Positions 1 to 8,568 of a stretch of 64,000 bases of DNA are shown here, one piece after another. Origin of the DNA: Simkaniaceae bacterium. GTDB taxonomy: Bacteria; Chlamydiota; Chlamydiia; Chlamydiales; Simkaniaceae. Within the stretch, counting starts at the first letter, position 1, and each line of letters opens with the position of its first letter. The position numbers were made by a program, and so were the translations under genes. The stretch is from assembly GCA_026708385.1 (NCBI GenBank), contig JAPOVA010000008.1:28635-92634 (forward strand), given 5' to 3'. The notes beneath the pieces are model-generated. The model had not been told where the DNA came from and did no database searches. It saw only the letters and a program-made list of their open reading frames with translations.

Positions 1-32
1 GAAAGGTTGCGGAATAGGAACCGGTTCGGAAG

Positions 33-104
33 GGCAAACACAACAAGCAAAACAAGACACACCCCCTCTCCTCAAGTTAGATTTGACCCGAGACGTTAGT
101 ACAC
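33..104. repeat. Repeat copy A, next to an IS481 relic
   Basis: This stretch closely resembles 2172-2245: both contain an aacaagacacaccc-like block, then a ctcctcaagt block and a tttgacccg block. Copy A lies directly beyond the 3' end of a decayed transposase gene. Copy B lies upstream of the candidate effector gene at 1667-2086. I infer a duplicated segment, possibly including an insertion-sequence end. Confidence 0.55.
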
Positions 105-465
105 TACCGGCGATCGTGTTACCCAAAGCGGTCTTTTTTGCATCACGAAAAGCCCGCACGGGTGTTTTCCCGCGCGCGTCCTCCTCGTATCGTAATCGGC
201 AATCCATTCGTTCGGGTCATCCTGCAACTCCTCCTTGCCACGGTATAGCTTTTTTCCGAAGGCAAAAGGGTAGAACTCATTCCGTAGGGTTCTGTGGAAT
301 CACTCACAAATCCCATTGGTCCGGGAGGATCGTGCTTTGGGTTTCGTACGGTCAATGTCCTCACCGGCAAGGCAAAGCCGGTACCCATGATTCTCCACCT
401 TTCCGCAATACCCCTATCCCCTATCCGTGAGTATGCGGAGCGGTTTACGTCTTGTCATCTACGGA
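96..465 (-). pseudogene. IS481-type transposase relic, C-terminal part
   Basis: Read on the minus strand, one broken frame gives the typical C-terminal half of IS481-type DDE transposases: an LTDRG block, then YCGK, a DIDRTKPKARS block, TNGICE, FHRTLRNEFYPFAF, KKLYRGKEELQ, and finally the ADYDTRRT and AGKHPCG blocks. In-frame stops interrupt it, one in the LTDRG-x-YCG stretch and one between TNGICE and FHRT. Similarity may continue weakly to about position 600. No intact N-terminus or complete inverted repeats are visible, so the element cannot move by itself. Confidence 0.75.
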
Positions 466-639
466 TAAGGATAGGGCCGAAAGAGCCGGAAGCCGATCCC
501 GTTCCGAAAGACGCAAAGAAAATGAAGGACAAGTTCCCCTACCCGACTTACGGACTGCGGTCCGGTCGGTATCGACCCATATACGAAATCAAGTAGCCAT
601 TCATTCGAATCACCGTCATCAACGTTGGTTCCGGAGGAA

Positions 640-1120
640 GTCTATGCTATCCGATCAATCAGTGCCCAAAACCTGTGAGCGTTGCCACCGGATTCGTTCT
701 CTCAAAGAGCAAAACCGTTTACCTCTCAACAGGTTAATGATGACTCGAGAGCTGAGGTTAAGCAACGACAAACCGTTTTTCTCCCCTAACGGGGAGGATG
801 GCCGTATCACCCGAATGTTGATACCCTTTTCAGCCCGATAGAACCGGATTCGGTCAAAAAACGTATGCGGTAAAGTAAGCAATCTATTAACACCAACGTT
901 TTACAATGCTCCTCTCGCTCGTTTAAGATCCTCGGAAGACCGTCTCCGAAGTTTGCCGTACCGGAACCCACCGACGAAACCCCACCGTAAGGAATGTAGA
1001 GGGCCCATCGAAAAAGTGCGCCTTCGGCGATAACTCACGAGGTCGCCCGAATGCAAAAAAGGACTTGTCATATTGGCAGACCGTCCGGATTACCGACTCT
1101 CGCGCGTGGCCTGTCCGGGT
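640..1120. other. No convincing gene
   Basis: Only short open frames with unsupported starts occur here. It may be the decayed remainder of the insertion element to its left, but I recognise no motif. Confidence 0.4.
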
Positions 1121-1531
1121 TCAAGAAGCGGCATAACGACAACCGGTCCGCATGAATGATCTTACGAAGGGAGTTGCCGACGTCCCCATCGCTATCGCTA
1201 TCGCTCCCTTCGTGGTCGCCCACGTTGCCCCCAACGCCTTCGCCACCATCCCCGCCCCGAACCCCAAAGGTGCCGCAACACCAATCGCTACGATGCCGTG
1301 AGTCAGTGCGCTACAAAAAAACTCCTTATCTTCCTCGTTCAGCCAACGCGACTGCCCGATAACGGGCCGGGCGACATCGTTGACCGCACGGGGGATATGG
1401 ACATTTACCTGCGCAGGGGGGCCTCCGGAAGCAGTGACGGGTTGAGTCGTGACAACGTTTCCGGGAGCTACCCCCAACGGGAATACGATAACGTTTTTGT
1501 GCGTCGTGGGGGTAATGTCCTCCGTTCCCAT
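1121..1531 (-). CDS. Inc-like protein with NxVAxPV motif
   Basis: The predicted protein has 136 residues. The start is the ATG followed by Gly-Thr-Glu, preceded by a gggaggcaaggat ribosome-binding region; two relatives (3114-3497 and 44672-44866) also begin Met-Gly-Thr. A hydrophilic Val/Pro-rich N-terminus leads to the motif AVNDVARPVI at about residues 49-58. Two hydrophobic stretches follow at about 74-98 and 106-122, with a GxGxG pattern in the first. That bilobed layout is typical of chlamydial inclusion-membrane proteins. The closest relative here is 15940-16614, which shares the motif and an EALGA/KALGA block. An 11-C tract lies upstream at 1638-1648. Inc identity is inferred; function is unknown. 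Confidence 0.7.
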   Translation of the reverse strand: MGTEDITPTTHKNVIVFPLGVAPGNVVTTQPVTASGGPPAQVNVHIPRAVNDVARPVIGQSRWLNEEDKEFFCSALTHGIVAIGVAAPLGFGAGMVAKALGATWATTKGAIAIAMGTSATPFVRSFMRTGCRYAAS

Positions 1532-1666
1532 ATCCTTGCCTCCCTGTTCTCCGATTCGGCACGGCCATCGTACCAAACGGACAGGCCGAAGTCCACACGA
1601 AAAATTGATGACCCGGAATCGCACGGGTAAAGTCCGACCCCCCCCCCCGGGAAAAGGTTGACATAC

Positions 1667-2086
1667 CTACCCCGGCAGAGATCTCCCGTCTTCGGCAACA
1701 AAGTTCGGCTGTATCCTTCCGGAATCGGATCCGTCGACACAGCTACCCGAGGGAGGCTTTGTCACTCCGACCACGGGGGATGCATCTTCCGCCCCCTGTT
1801 GTCGGGTTTGCGGGAATACGAAATCCGCTTGCACCCTATCGAGGTCAAGGCCGGACACGACCCCGCCGGCCATCCCTTCGGAAACCTCAGTGGGCAAAGC
1901 GGTCGCGGAGGAGGCATCGAACACCTCTTGCGACGCATCCGCAACCGCGACGGCCCCCCTCATACCCTTTCCGATTCCCTCCGGCGGGGAGGTAACCGTT
2001 CCGGCGTTGCTCTCCACGGTCACGGGTGGTGTGGGAGATTGTTCTTTCGAAAAAAAGGCGCGACAACAAAGACAAGACATACTCAT
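1667..2086 (-). CDS. Candidate effector with N-terminal Cys cluster (MSC family)
   Basis: The predicted protein has 139 residues starting MSMSCLCCRAFF. A gaggagg sequence precedes the first ATG; the second Met (2080) gives MSCLCC, matching the MSCFGC start of the relatives at 5300, 13253-14011, 14747 and 45220. Beyond the cysteine cluster it does not resemble them: it is an Ala/Val/Gly-rich soluble sequence without clear membrane segments. The promoter at 2116-2144 has the same form and distance as those of the relatives, which is the strongest reason to group it with them. Clustered N-terminal cysteines can be lipidation sites in host-targeted proteins, but that is only a possibility here. 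Confidence 0.6.
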   Translation of the reverse strand: MSMSCLCCRAFFSKEQSPTPPVTVESNAGTVTSPPEGIGKGMRGAVAVADASQEVFDASSATALPTEVSEGMAGGVVSGLDLDRVQADFVFPQTRQQGAEDASPVVGVTKPPSGSCVDGSDSGRIQPNFVAEDGRSLPG

Positions 2087-2115
2087 ACTCTTCCTCCTCG
2101 GGTTTGGTCCGAAAG

Positions 2116-2144
2116 AGGCTAACACACGCCGAATTCGGGCGCAA
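2116..2144 (-). promoter_or_regulatory. Promoter of MSC-family gene (TTGCGC-N17-TAGCCT)
   Basis: On the minus strand TTGCGC (2139-2144) and TAGCCT (2116-2121) are separated by 17 bases and end 29 bases before the start at 2086. The same -35/-10 layout precedes four other MSC-family genes. Confidence 0.55.
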
Positions 2145-2171
2145 GCAAAAGAGCCGACGAATGCCGGCCGG

Positions 2172-2245
2172 GGCAAACGAACACAACAGGAAAACAAGAC
2201 ACACCCTCTCCTCAAGTGAGGTTTGACCCGACGAAATGAGTACAC
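2172..2245. repeat. Repeat copy B
   Basis: Partner of the repeat at 33-104. Here it lies just upstream of the MSC-family promoter at 2116-2144, so the region left of the window start may hold a related gene in the same orientation. Confidence 0.55.
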
Positions 2246-3066
2246 ACCGCAACGAATAAGTGGAAGGAGCGGACGGTAAGGTCCGAAGCTCCGTTTCGTG
2301 TTTGGACGTTTTACGGGAAATGAAGAAAGGCCTTGCCCTCCATCTCCGAGTTTTCGATGATCTTCCGCAACCGTCTCAGCCATCACTTCACCGTGTTCTT
2401 TGACATACGGAATCGCCGGGTTCTTGCCTTGATACCGTAATCGGGGGTTCCGACACCGCGGTCTTGCCCGAACGTGTCTTGGCTTTGCGGATCCGATCAT
2501 AGTACCGTAAATCCCGGGTTCCGGGTTCGCTCTCGAGCGTCGGTGCCGTATGACCGGGAGCGCCGTACGAGTAGGGGGAGCGCTTTTTGTAAAGTATTTA
2601 TTTGATATCGAAAGTCGGATCCTCGGCAAATCGGTCCGGCAAGGAGGGCCTTCTCGGGGGGAGGGAGTCGGATTTTGCTTGCACGGTTCCGGCTAATCTT
2701 TATTTCATGGTTGCTCCGCCGTATCGATCCGTGGTACGCCGTCGCTCGAGGGGTCGTGTTTTAGAGGAGAACGAGCCGTGACTGCCACGCTTGACGACAT
2801 CATTGCTCCGGCAATATCCCCGGAAAGCGTCCGGGAGCAGGCTTGCTGTTTCTCGTGAGAGAGGGGTCGGGATTGTGCTCGAGAACAATCTCACCGTGAA
2901 ACAACCGGCAACGATTTGATTTGTGATCGCAATCGACCCCGTCTCTCTCCCCACAGCAGGACTTACGGGTACTACGTGAAACGGTGGTTTTACTACAATG
3001 CCCTACCCGGTTTAAGGGCGTTCCTCTGACGGACGGGAGGTGGAAGTGCTTGTTCACGTGAGGTGG
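2246..3066. other. No convincing gene; possible relics
   Basis: Open frames exist on the minus strand (for example 2700-2954 and 2800-3057), but none has a good ribosome-binding site or recognisable sequence. A minus-strand frame around 2250-2450 reads like decayed coding sequence but could not be identified. Confidence 0.35.
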
Positions 3067-3113
3067 TTGACATATGATGGCGGCCCCGTTCTTATCAAGA
3101 GGAGGTGAAAACC

Positions 3114-3497
3114 ATGGGCACGGAAGGGCTTACTGCTACCAACGTAAGCAAAAGGATTATCACAACCGTGCAGGAACCGGCTACCGAAGGCATTCTTCTA
3201 CGGGATGACGTTCTCCTTGACCTTCCCCTTGCAGTCAACAACGTCGCTCAACCGGTGGTTATGAGGAGGGAACATCACGCCTATGTTCGGGCCCTAAGGA
3301 GTGAGTTTGCGCCGGGAGTCATCGGAGCGGCGGGTCGGAACGTGTTCGAGGGGAGGGTAGTGGAAGCAATAACGGGAACCGACTTGCCCGCACGGACAGA
3401 GGACCTCTCGGAAGCCTTGGGAGCCGTCGCGATAGCGTGTTTGGCCGCAAAAGCACTCCCATCGACACGGACCGCATATCGCCGGGATAGGCGTTAG
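3114..3497 (+). CDS. NxVAxPV-motif protein, Inc-family relative
   Basis: The predicted protein has 127 residues starting MGTEGLTATN, with a strong aagaggaggtg ribosome-binding site. A TTGACA (3067-3072), 17-base spacer and TCTTAT (3090-3095) lie just upstream and could be the promoter. It shares the Met-Gly-Thr-Glu start and the motif AVNNVAQPVV (about residues 44-53) with 1121-1531. After the motif it is more hydrophilic; only a short hydrophobic segment, GAVAIACLAAKAL, lies near residues 103-115. It may be a divergent or C-terminally shortened member. Function unknown. Confidence 0.6.
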   Translation: MGTEGLTATNVSKRIITTVQEPATEGILLRDDVLLDLPLAVNNVAQPVVMRREHHAYVRALRSEFAPGVIGAAGRNVFEGRVVEAITGTDLPARTEDLSEALGAVAIACLAAKALPSTRTAYRRDRR

Positions 3498-3758
3498 CCG
3501 AGATAAGACATTTTCTCCGGACGGACGGATCTCTACGCCGGAAACATTTTTTAGGAGACACCCCCACCGGCAAGAAACGGCACCGACGGATCCGGACAAC
3601 TTCAGGTATCGCACCGCTCCCTCTCTTTGATTTGTCTCCCGAACCCGGTCAAGTCTCGGCTATCACAATCTCTCGCCGAAGCCGTATTCGAATGGTCGGG
3701 GAATGCGGGCGGAACTCGAATAGGATGTCGGGGCCGTGACATGCGATCTCAAGTTGAT

Positions 3759-4637
3759 TTACCTCCCGCAATGGGTTAAGAGGTGCCTGATGTCGGAGAG
3801 TCTTCTCTCTAACTTGTCCAGGTTCGCGAAAGCCGTTGCGACCTCTTTAGAGCAACCCTCCCTCACCGAATAGGCATACCGTCTGTATCTCGACTCGACC
3901 TGTTCGATATCTTGCTTGAGGTCCGCGTTGCCCCTTCTGCTACTTCGATTTTCCCATATCAACCCTCTGAAAAACAGGTTGATCTTGGGTACGAGGTAGT
4001 CAATATCGTGTCTGAGATACTCGGCGATGCGTATATTTGTCGCTTCTTCGAAAAACATTCCGATCTTGGGTTTGACGGAGTCAATCAAGGTTCGCACCTC
4101 TTCCGCGGACCCGATCATACCGCTGTGCAACATTTCGGAAATCTTCTTCTCAAATTTAAGTATCTCTTTCCGACACGCGCAGACCCTTTTCAACACATCC
4201 TGGAGCCTGCGCTTCTCTTTGAATTCCCCTTCCGGCAAATCGTCAATAAAGCGCATGGTCAACCCGCTACCGTTAGCAGACTGTGTTAGGCCGAACGTGT
4301 ATATGAGGGTGTGTCCGCCCACGGTGACGGTACGTAATAGGTATTCCGCCTCTCGTGTAAGCTTCTTAATCTCTTTATCCGTCATGGCGGGTGTCCTAAT
4401 AGGCTCTTCGAAACTCGCAAATTTTCGGGAACACTCCCTGAGCTTCGCTTCGGGGACAAGACCGACGTGGATAAGGGGTTCGACCTTCATCGTGGTGATT
4501 GCCGAGGAGAGTAGGAGTGGAGAGACCGCAGGGGGCGGTTCGCCGGGTTCACGATGCTTGCATACGGTGTGCTCGAATCCGTAGGTTGACGCGGTCACCG
4601 CACATTTAGCCCAAATATTCTTAATACAACTTGCCAT
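3759..4637 (-). CDS. Hypothetical helical protein
   Basis: The predicted protein has 292 residues. The ATG at 4637 follows a gggagggaga ribosome-binding site; upstream in-frame starts have none. The N-terminus, MASCIKNIWAKC, carries two early cysteines. From about residue 90 the sequence is charged and apparently alpha-helical, with a coiled-coil-like segment around the CRKEILKFEKKISEML stretch and another near the C-terminus. I see no signal peptide, transmembrane segment or catalytic motif and do not recognise a family. Its position between candidate effector genes makes a host-interaction role possible, but nothing in the sequence shows it. Confidence 0.65.
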   Translation of the reverse strand: MASCIKNIWAKCAVTASTYGFEHTVCKHREPGEPPPAVSPLLLSSAITTMKVEPLIHVGLVPEAKLRECSRKFASFEEPIRTPAMTDKEIKKLTREAEYLLRTVTVGGHTLIYTFGLTQSANGSGLTMRFIDDLPEGEFKEKRRLQDVLKRVCACRKEILKFEKKISEMLHSGMIGSAEEVRTLIDSVKPKIGMFFEEATNIRIAEYLRHDIDYLVPKINLFFRGLIWENRSSRRGNADLKQDIEQVESRYRRYAYSVREGCSKEVATAFANLDKLERRLSDIRHLLTHCGR

Positions 4638-5234
4638 TCTCCCTCCCGGCCGGTTAGCTCCCCCCCGAGGATACCACAGAAGTACGATTAAAGTAAGAGG
4701 ATGGCACAAGAAATTTGACCCGGTGGCCCTCCTCGGGAAGATAGGATAGGCACACGGCCCCCCACGAAAATGGTGGGAAGTATTGTGGCAACAGTAGGGT
4801 ATCACGTCACGAATTTGAACAAGTGAAATTTATCGTATTAGGTCGGTTTCCCTCTCTTGAAGTAAAGAATTTATAAGCAAAGTGATTGATTCTGTCGGCC
4901 AATACCTCCGGTCGGGTCACGGAGTGGTCACCACCCGCAGGGGTGAAGACCGTGGAACCCGAGAGCATGGCAACGTGGGTGGCAAGAGAGGCTACGGTCA
5001 GGGAAGAATCCTTACTCGAAAAGTGAGAAGGGCCCGTAATCGAAGCCTTTCCCGGTATGGATGCCGAAACGGTTGGTTGGTCTCTCCGGGACGTTGGGCG
5101 ATGAGGGTGACCCTCTTACGGGGTGTATCTTTCAGGATGACGTAGAGAGGTTGTATCCGAAGTAGTTCTCGTCGGACCTTCCACGAATATGGTATCCCCC
5201 GTCGTTTCTCCGCATTGACTCTACGGAGTACGGC
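4638..5234. other. No convincing gene; possible 3' relic of a VNQP gene
   Basis: An open frame at 4882-5145 (plus) lacks support. Around 4815-4830 the sequence ttgaacaagtga matches the last codons and stop of the VNQP genes at 7094 and 10673, which suggests a leftover 3' end of that family. Nothing else was recognised. Confidence 0.35.
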
Positions 5235-5264
5235 TTGTCTCGAATGTCCGACACTTGCTACACT
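5235..5264 (+). promoter_or_regulatory. Promoter of MSC-family gene (TTGTCT-N18-TACACT)
   Basis: TTGTCT at 5235-5240 and TACACT at 5259-5264, 18 bases apart, end 35 bases before the ATG at 5300. The same hexamer TTGTCT with 18-base spacing precedes the family members at 14011 and 14747. Confidence 0.6.
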
Positions 5265-5299
5265 CCACTTTTGCGGATAACACAGTGCGGAGGAGGTGT

Positions 5300-5686
5300 A
5301 TGTCTTGTTTCGGATGTCGTCGAGGCTCGTCAGAGGAGCAACCCGAAGCCGTCGGGAGTCGGGGAATGAAGTGCGCCTTCCCGGAAAGTGCTGTCACGCA
5401 GAGGGTGGTTGATTCGGTGCGATGTAGGCTCGGTTCCGACAAAGAGGTTCTTCCCGTGGGGGTTCCGGGCAGTGGTCGCACGGCGGTACTCTACGGGGAG
5501 GTCGAGAACCTTCCCGGGACGGATAAGTCGAGTATGCCGGCCGGGTTGGCGATGCGGGGTGTGGGTACGGTGGCCGAATCGTAGGGCAGGAATCGACCTC
5601 CCGTTCCCGTTCCCGTTCTGCCTCCTTCCGTCCCGCCTACCAAGGAAGAGGGAATCAACAAAGCTATCGAAGCGGGGCCGTCGTAG
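5300..5686 (+). pseudogene. MSC-family gene interrupted by an in-frame stop
   Basis: Translation starts MSCFGCRRGS after an aggaggtgt ribosome-binding site and runs 94 residues to a TAG at 5582-5584. It shares with relatives the cysteine start, a KCAFPE block (others RCPFPE), a VP-x-x-G-R-T-AVLY block and overall order. In the same frame beyond the stop the sequence continues with RPPVPVPVLPP and a PTKEEGINKA block, matching RPSVLVPVVSP / TEEEGFGQA of the gene at 14747, up to a second stop at 5684-5686. So the reading frame was once longer and an amber codon now divides it. The C-terminal third of the family is missing. A short N-terminal product may still be made. Confidence 0.65.
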
Positions 5687-5793
5687 AGAGCGAACGGTAC
5701 CGTGTTCCTATTGTGGTCCCCGTAGACATCGTACGGGCTGAAGAACCCGAGGATTCGGATTGCCACAATGCACTCTCCCCGGGAATTGTGCAT

Positions 5794-5880
5794 CTAAACC
5801 GACGATTCACCCGTAGGTTCGGTCACCTCGCCTTGCCCGGCAGTCCACCTGTCAAAAGACATCTCATCTTCGGGAGCTAC
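5794..5880 (-). pseudogene. Possible 3' remnant of an SSV-tail Inc-like gene
   Basis: A minus-strand frame ends EVTEPTGESSV before a stop, resembling the C-termini at 7488 (EPVDESSV) and 8569 (AEPTG...DASSV). The match is short and no start or hydrophobic domain remains. A region of about 350 bases around it holds nothing else I can support. Confidence 0.3.
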
Positions 5881-6034
5881 ACCGGGAAAAGATTCCACCC
5901 TTCTCGCTTGCATGCCCCACGCCTCCTTCGTAAGAAATTGTAGAGATCGCACTCCGGGAAGATGTCGACCCTTCCGGTTGCACCGTGACGGGAATCATTT
6001 GCGGCGGTTCTTCAATGAAAGCATTACCGGTGTA

Positions 6035-6601
6035 GTAGTAAATACAGGTATTAATGGCTTTTGCGTTATTCCGTCCTGTCAGCGACTCATCGGTGCCGAA
6101 AAACTCCCGGCCGGCGAGATAGCCTCGGAATCCGTGCTGAAAAGGGCTTTCCCAAAACTCCACTCCAAATGGGACTACATCCTCTTCGACTGTCCCCCGG
6201 CTCTCGGTATTTTGTCTTTAAACGTCTTGGTCGCGGCACGGGAGGTGCTGATTCCGGTCGAAGTCGGTGTGATGGCTCTGCAAGGGCTCGTGGAACTCAC
6301 GGAGACGATCGAAAAGATTCGAGAAAGGGTAAACCCCGAGCTGAAGATCACCGGAATACTCACCTGTCGAGTCGACAAGCGAACAAGGTTATCCGTTGAC
6401 GTCATAGACAAGCTGAAACAGCGATTTGGCGACACGGTCTGCAAGACGCACATTCGAGAGACGGTTCGATTGGCCGAGTGCCCGAGTTTCGGAAAGCCGA
6501 TCACGGAGTACGATCCCCGGGGAAGGGGAGCTTTGGATTACGGAAAGTTAACTGATGAGGTTTTACAACAGGAGGTGGCGGGATGCCCGGGAGGACGATA
6601 G
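6035..6601 (+). pseudogene. ParA-type partition ATPase, 5'-truncated
   Basis: The frame encodes the middle and C-terminal parts of a ParA/Soj ATPase: an RLIGAEKLPAGEI block, the Walker B-like YILFDCPPALG, VEVGVMALQGL, and a C-terminal VRLAECPSFGKPI block. Plasmid and chromosomal ParA proteins carry a KGGxGKT Walker A near residue 10; neither it nor about the first 100 residues is present. The open frame runs back to about 5912, but that part is unrelated. Without the nucleotide-binding loop it cannot act as a partition ATPase. A ribbon-helix-helix gene relic overlaps its 3' end, the usual plasmid-partition pairing. Confidence 0.75.
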
Positions 6602-6896
6602 ATGAAAACCCCTTGGATGTGTTGATCGGAGAGAAGGGTAAGGAAGCGAGGGAGGCAGGAATCGGCTCACGATTACCATCTCAAATGAAACCCTCGAACG
6701 GGCTGGAGACGCGGTCTTTTGGACTCGGGGGGAGACACTGAGCGGACTCGTGGAAAGGGGGGTTGAAATGGCAATCGAAGAGTTGGCGAAGGGTAAGGTC
6801 CTAAGGGACGAGGAGACCGGAAAGGTGATCAAAGATGAGGATGACCCATTTCCCGGTAGGCTGTCGGAGCTGCGGTCCGGTCGCCCGGTCTTATAG
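6583..6896 (+). pseudogene. Ribbon-helix-helix partition partner, frameshifted
   Basis: The gene begins with ATG at 6583 after aggaggtggcgg and overlaps the end of parA. The first 26 or so codons read MPGRTIDENPLDVLI and on; then the frame breaks near 6655 and the family continues in another frame with NRLTITISNETLERAGDAV, FWTRGETLSGLVERG and a DDPFPGRLSELRSGRPV end. The RLTIT strand, the helix after it and the PFPxRxxELxxGRPV tail are typical of the small DNA-binding proteins encoded downstream of plasmid parA. The shift makes it a pseudogene. A second copy of only the tail occurs at 9365-9433. Confidence 0.65.
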
Positions 6897-7028
6897 ACAA
6901 GAACGGTATCCCACCCCACTACAGGGTTGTATCAGAAACTCAGTCTTTATAGGCTTTTCCTGATGTGTTTAAATAAAAAATTGCCATCTATAATCGAAAT
7001 AGAAAGAACTTACCTATAGCCCCGAACC

Positions 7029-7057
7029 TTGACCGAAATGTTGGGAGAGAACATACT
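7029..7057 (+). promoter_or_regulatory. Promoter of VNQP Inc-like gene (TTGACC-N17-CATACT)
   Basis: TTGACC (7029-7034) and CATACT (7052-7057) are 17 bases apart. The region including ttgggagagaacatact is conserved upstream of the relative at 10673-11221. Confidence 0.6.
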
Positions 7058-7093
7058 GCTCTTTCGATGACACAGGAAGATAAGGAGAGGATT

Positions 7094-7468
7094 ATGGTAG
7101 GACCAATAGCACCACCCACAGTTGTCGTCGTCCCACAGCCGATAAACGTCGCTCCCGTCGTGAATCAGCCTATCGGTGCCCCCGTTGTAGCAAACCACAT
7201 TGCTCCCGCCGTTGCAGCCAATAATGTGGCTAAAGAGTGGTCGAGAGAGGATAAGTTACTGGCCGGTATCATAGGGGTTGAACTTGTAGAGGCCGTGATA
7301 GGGTGCGGTTGCACGACGGGAGCGGCAGTCGGTGCAGTGACGATAACTGCACAAATGGGGGCATCGGATGCTGTCATAACTGCGGCGGGTGCGGGAACAG
7401 CATGTGTGGGAATTCTCTGTGTAGTGGGAAGTATTTTTGGAACACTAGCGTGTTACCCCAGGAGTTGA
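7094..7468 (+). CDS. Inc-like VNQP-family protein
   Basis: The predicted protein has 124 residues; the start MVGPIAPPTVVVV follows aaggagaggatt, and the same start occurs in the relative at 10673-11221. The N-terminal 45 residues are Val/Pro-rich with one full VAPVVNQP unit followed by an APVVANHIAPAV segment. A family motif NNVAKEWSREDK (about 43-54) precedes two long hydrophobic segments, about 55-86 and 94-120, rich in Gly and Ala and separated by a short loop. This bilobed arrangement is typical of chlamydial inclusion-membrane proteins. There is no Sec signal peptide, as expected for type III substrates. The stop region, ttgaacaagtga, is shared with the paralogue. Confidence 0.75.
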   Translation: MVGPIAPPTVVVVPQPINVAPVVNQPIGAPVVANHIAPAVAANNVAKEWSREDKLLAGIIGVELVEAVIGCGCTTGAAVGAVTITAQMGASDAVITAAGAGTACVGILCVVGSIFGTLACYPRS

Positions 7469-7487
7469 ACAAGTGAGCCGGTGTCAT

Positions 7488-8024
7488 TTAAACCGATGAT
7501 TCGTCCACAGGCTCTTTCGCTCCACTCGGCTTGGCAAACCACGTACTAAGGCTAAACCATCCTCCCTTGGCAGGCTCGGGTTCGGGTGACGGGGACTTGG
7601 CTTTCGGTTGCTCTGTGACAATTTCTTCAAGCTCGGGCTTCTCCTTCACCTTCGATTTGCAACACCCACACCAAACCGCACGCACATCAGGATCTGCAAA
7701 TGTACACGCAAGAGCACCCAGAGTAACTCCGATAGCAGCAGTACCGACGAGAGTGGCTCCAACAGCAGAACCGGTCATTCCCCCACAGAGGTATCCTATC
7801 TCCGCACCCCCATAGGCCACAGCACCTCCAACGGGAATGTTGATACAGCCAACAGTAAGCCCGGTCGCCCCACACTTATTTTCCCTCATGAAAGCCACAC
7901 AGCCGACCTTGTCAGCCTTGCGAGCCACTTCAGTCTCCTTCTTGGGAAACCGCACGGGGGCATCGACATCGGACTCTTTCGGGACCGGTTGTGAGATCAT
8001 GAGAGTATCAACTGTAGTTGACAT
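7488..8024 (-). CDS. Inc-like protein, SSV-tail family
   Basis: The predicted protein has 178 residues, starting MSTTVDTLMISQPVPKESD after a ggaggtaaacaaac region. The N-terminus is hydrophilic, with an ETEVARKADK block near 31-40. Two Gly/Ala-rich hydrophobic segments lie near 52-73 and 83-110, then a Cys-rich stretch (VWCGCCKSK), a Pro/Glu-rich linker, a Trp-containing segment and the end EPVDESSV. The paralogue at 8569-9177 shares the PVPK-SDVD and EVARKAD/KVARKAD blocks, the EExxTEQPxxxxPSPEP linker and the SSV end. An Inc protein with a cytosol-exposed tail is the likeliest identity. The gene converges with 7094-7468, with 19 bases between them. Confidence 0.75.
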   Translation of the reverse strand: MSTTVDTLMISQPVPKESDVDAPVRFPKKETEVARKADKVGCVAFMRENKCGATGLTVGCINIPVGGAVAYGGAEIGYLCGGMTGSAVGATLVGTAAIGVTLGALACTFADPDVRAVWCGCCKSKVKEKPELEEIVTEQPKAKSPSPEPEPAKGGWFSLSTWFAKPSGAKEPVDESSV

Positions 8025-8063
8025 AGTTTGTTTACCTCCACATTTTATGGTGATTCATGCAAC

Positions 8064-8092
8064 AGTATATCATGACGCTCATGGAAAGAAAA
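8064..8092 (-). promoter_or_regulatory. Promoter of SSV-tail gene (TTTTCT-N17-TATACT)
   Basis: On the minus strand TTTTCT (8087-8092) and TATACT (8064-8069) are 17 bases apart. A tatactgttgc string is shared with the promoter of the paralogue at 8569-9177. Confidence 0.5.
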
Positions 8093-8177
8093 CCGAAATC
8101 GCACGACATCATACTTTTATGCAACAAAAAACGAAAAAATCACCAGCCACAAGCTTAAGTCACCGGCTCTTAACAAT

Positions 8178-8230
8178 TAAACGTCGCCTCCGTCGTGAAT
8201 CAGCCTATCGGTGCTCCCGTTGTGGCAAAT
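8178..8230 (+). pseudogene. Relic of a VNQP-family gene
   Basis: About 50 bases are nearly identical to the 5' coding part of the gene at 7094 that encodes NVAPVVNQPIGAPVVAN, with changes that break the frame. Nothing of the hydrophobic domain remains. It shows that another copy once stood here. Confidence 0.6.
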
Positions 8231-8304
8231 TTAACAGGCTGTTACGGAAACCGCCCTCCAACGTCACCCCTGTTATCACCCCTTCCGGGTTGTCAAAAAT
8301 CCCG

Positions 8305-8556
8305 TTACCGGTGACGGATAGTGTCACTAATATCCGATTGCAAAGCAACGAATGCAGGTACGATTCCCCTTCTCACACTCTCTACGGCAAACCTCACCTC
8401 AAAACCGCCGATATAAGAACGTCTGACAACCGGCTGAACTACCATGTTGACCGGAGGCGGGACTGCATCCCGCGTGTCGGAAGGAGCCGGAGAAACCCGC
8501 CCCGTGTCAACGATATCCCGTCTATGATCAATAGACTCGATTCCCGAAGTCGCCAT
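8305..8556 (-). CDS. NxVAxPV-motif small protein
   Basis: The predicted protein has 83 residues starting MATSGIESID after a tagggaaagat region. It contains PPVNMVVQPVVRRS (about 34-47), a variant of the family motif, followed by IGGFEVRF and RRGIVPAFVALQSDIS. The last 45 residues are clearly related to those of 44672-44866, including the block R-R-G-I-V-P-x-x-V-A-L-Q-S-D-I-S-D-T. No long hydrophobic segments are present, so it may be a shortened member or a soluble variant. A longer open frame on the opposite strand (7837-9246) is judged a shadow. It lies 12 bases beyond the 3' end of the next gene on the same strand and could be co-transcribed. Confidence 0.5.
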   Translation of the reverse strand: MATSGIESIDHRRDIVDTGRVSPAPSDTRDAVPPPVNMVVQPVVRRSYIGGFEVRFAVESVRRGIVPAFVALQSDISDTIRHR

Positions 8557-8568
8557 ATCTTTCCCTAC

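Noticed and set aside
452..882. Open frames on both strands near the left edge
   Set aside because: There is no ribosome-binding site, they overlap each other antisense and show no family features.
1667..2629. Long minus-strand frame starting at 2629
   Set aside because: The part before 2086 crosses the family promoter and an IS-flank repeat. The supported start is at 2086 or 2080.
2700..3057. Two overlapping minus-strand frames
   Set aside because: Mutually out of frame, without start signals or recognisable sequence.
4882..5145. Plus-strand frame of 87 codons
   Set aside because: Arg/Gly-rich, no ribosome-binding site, and it lies in a region of gene relics.
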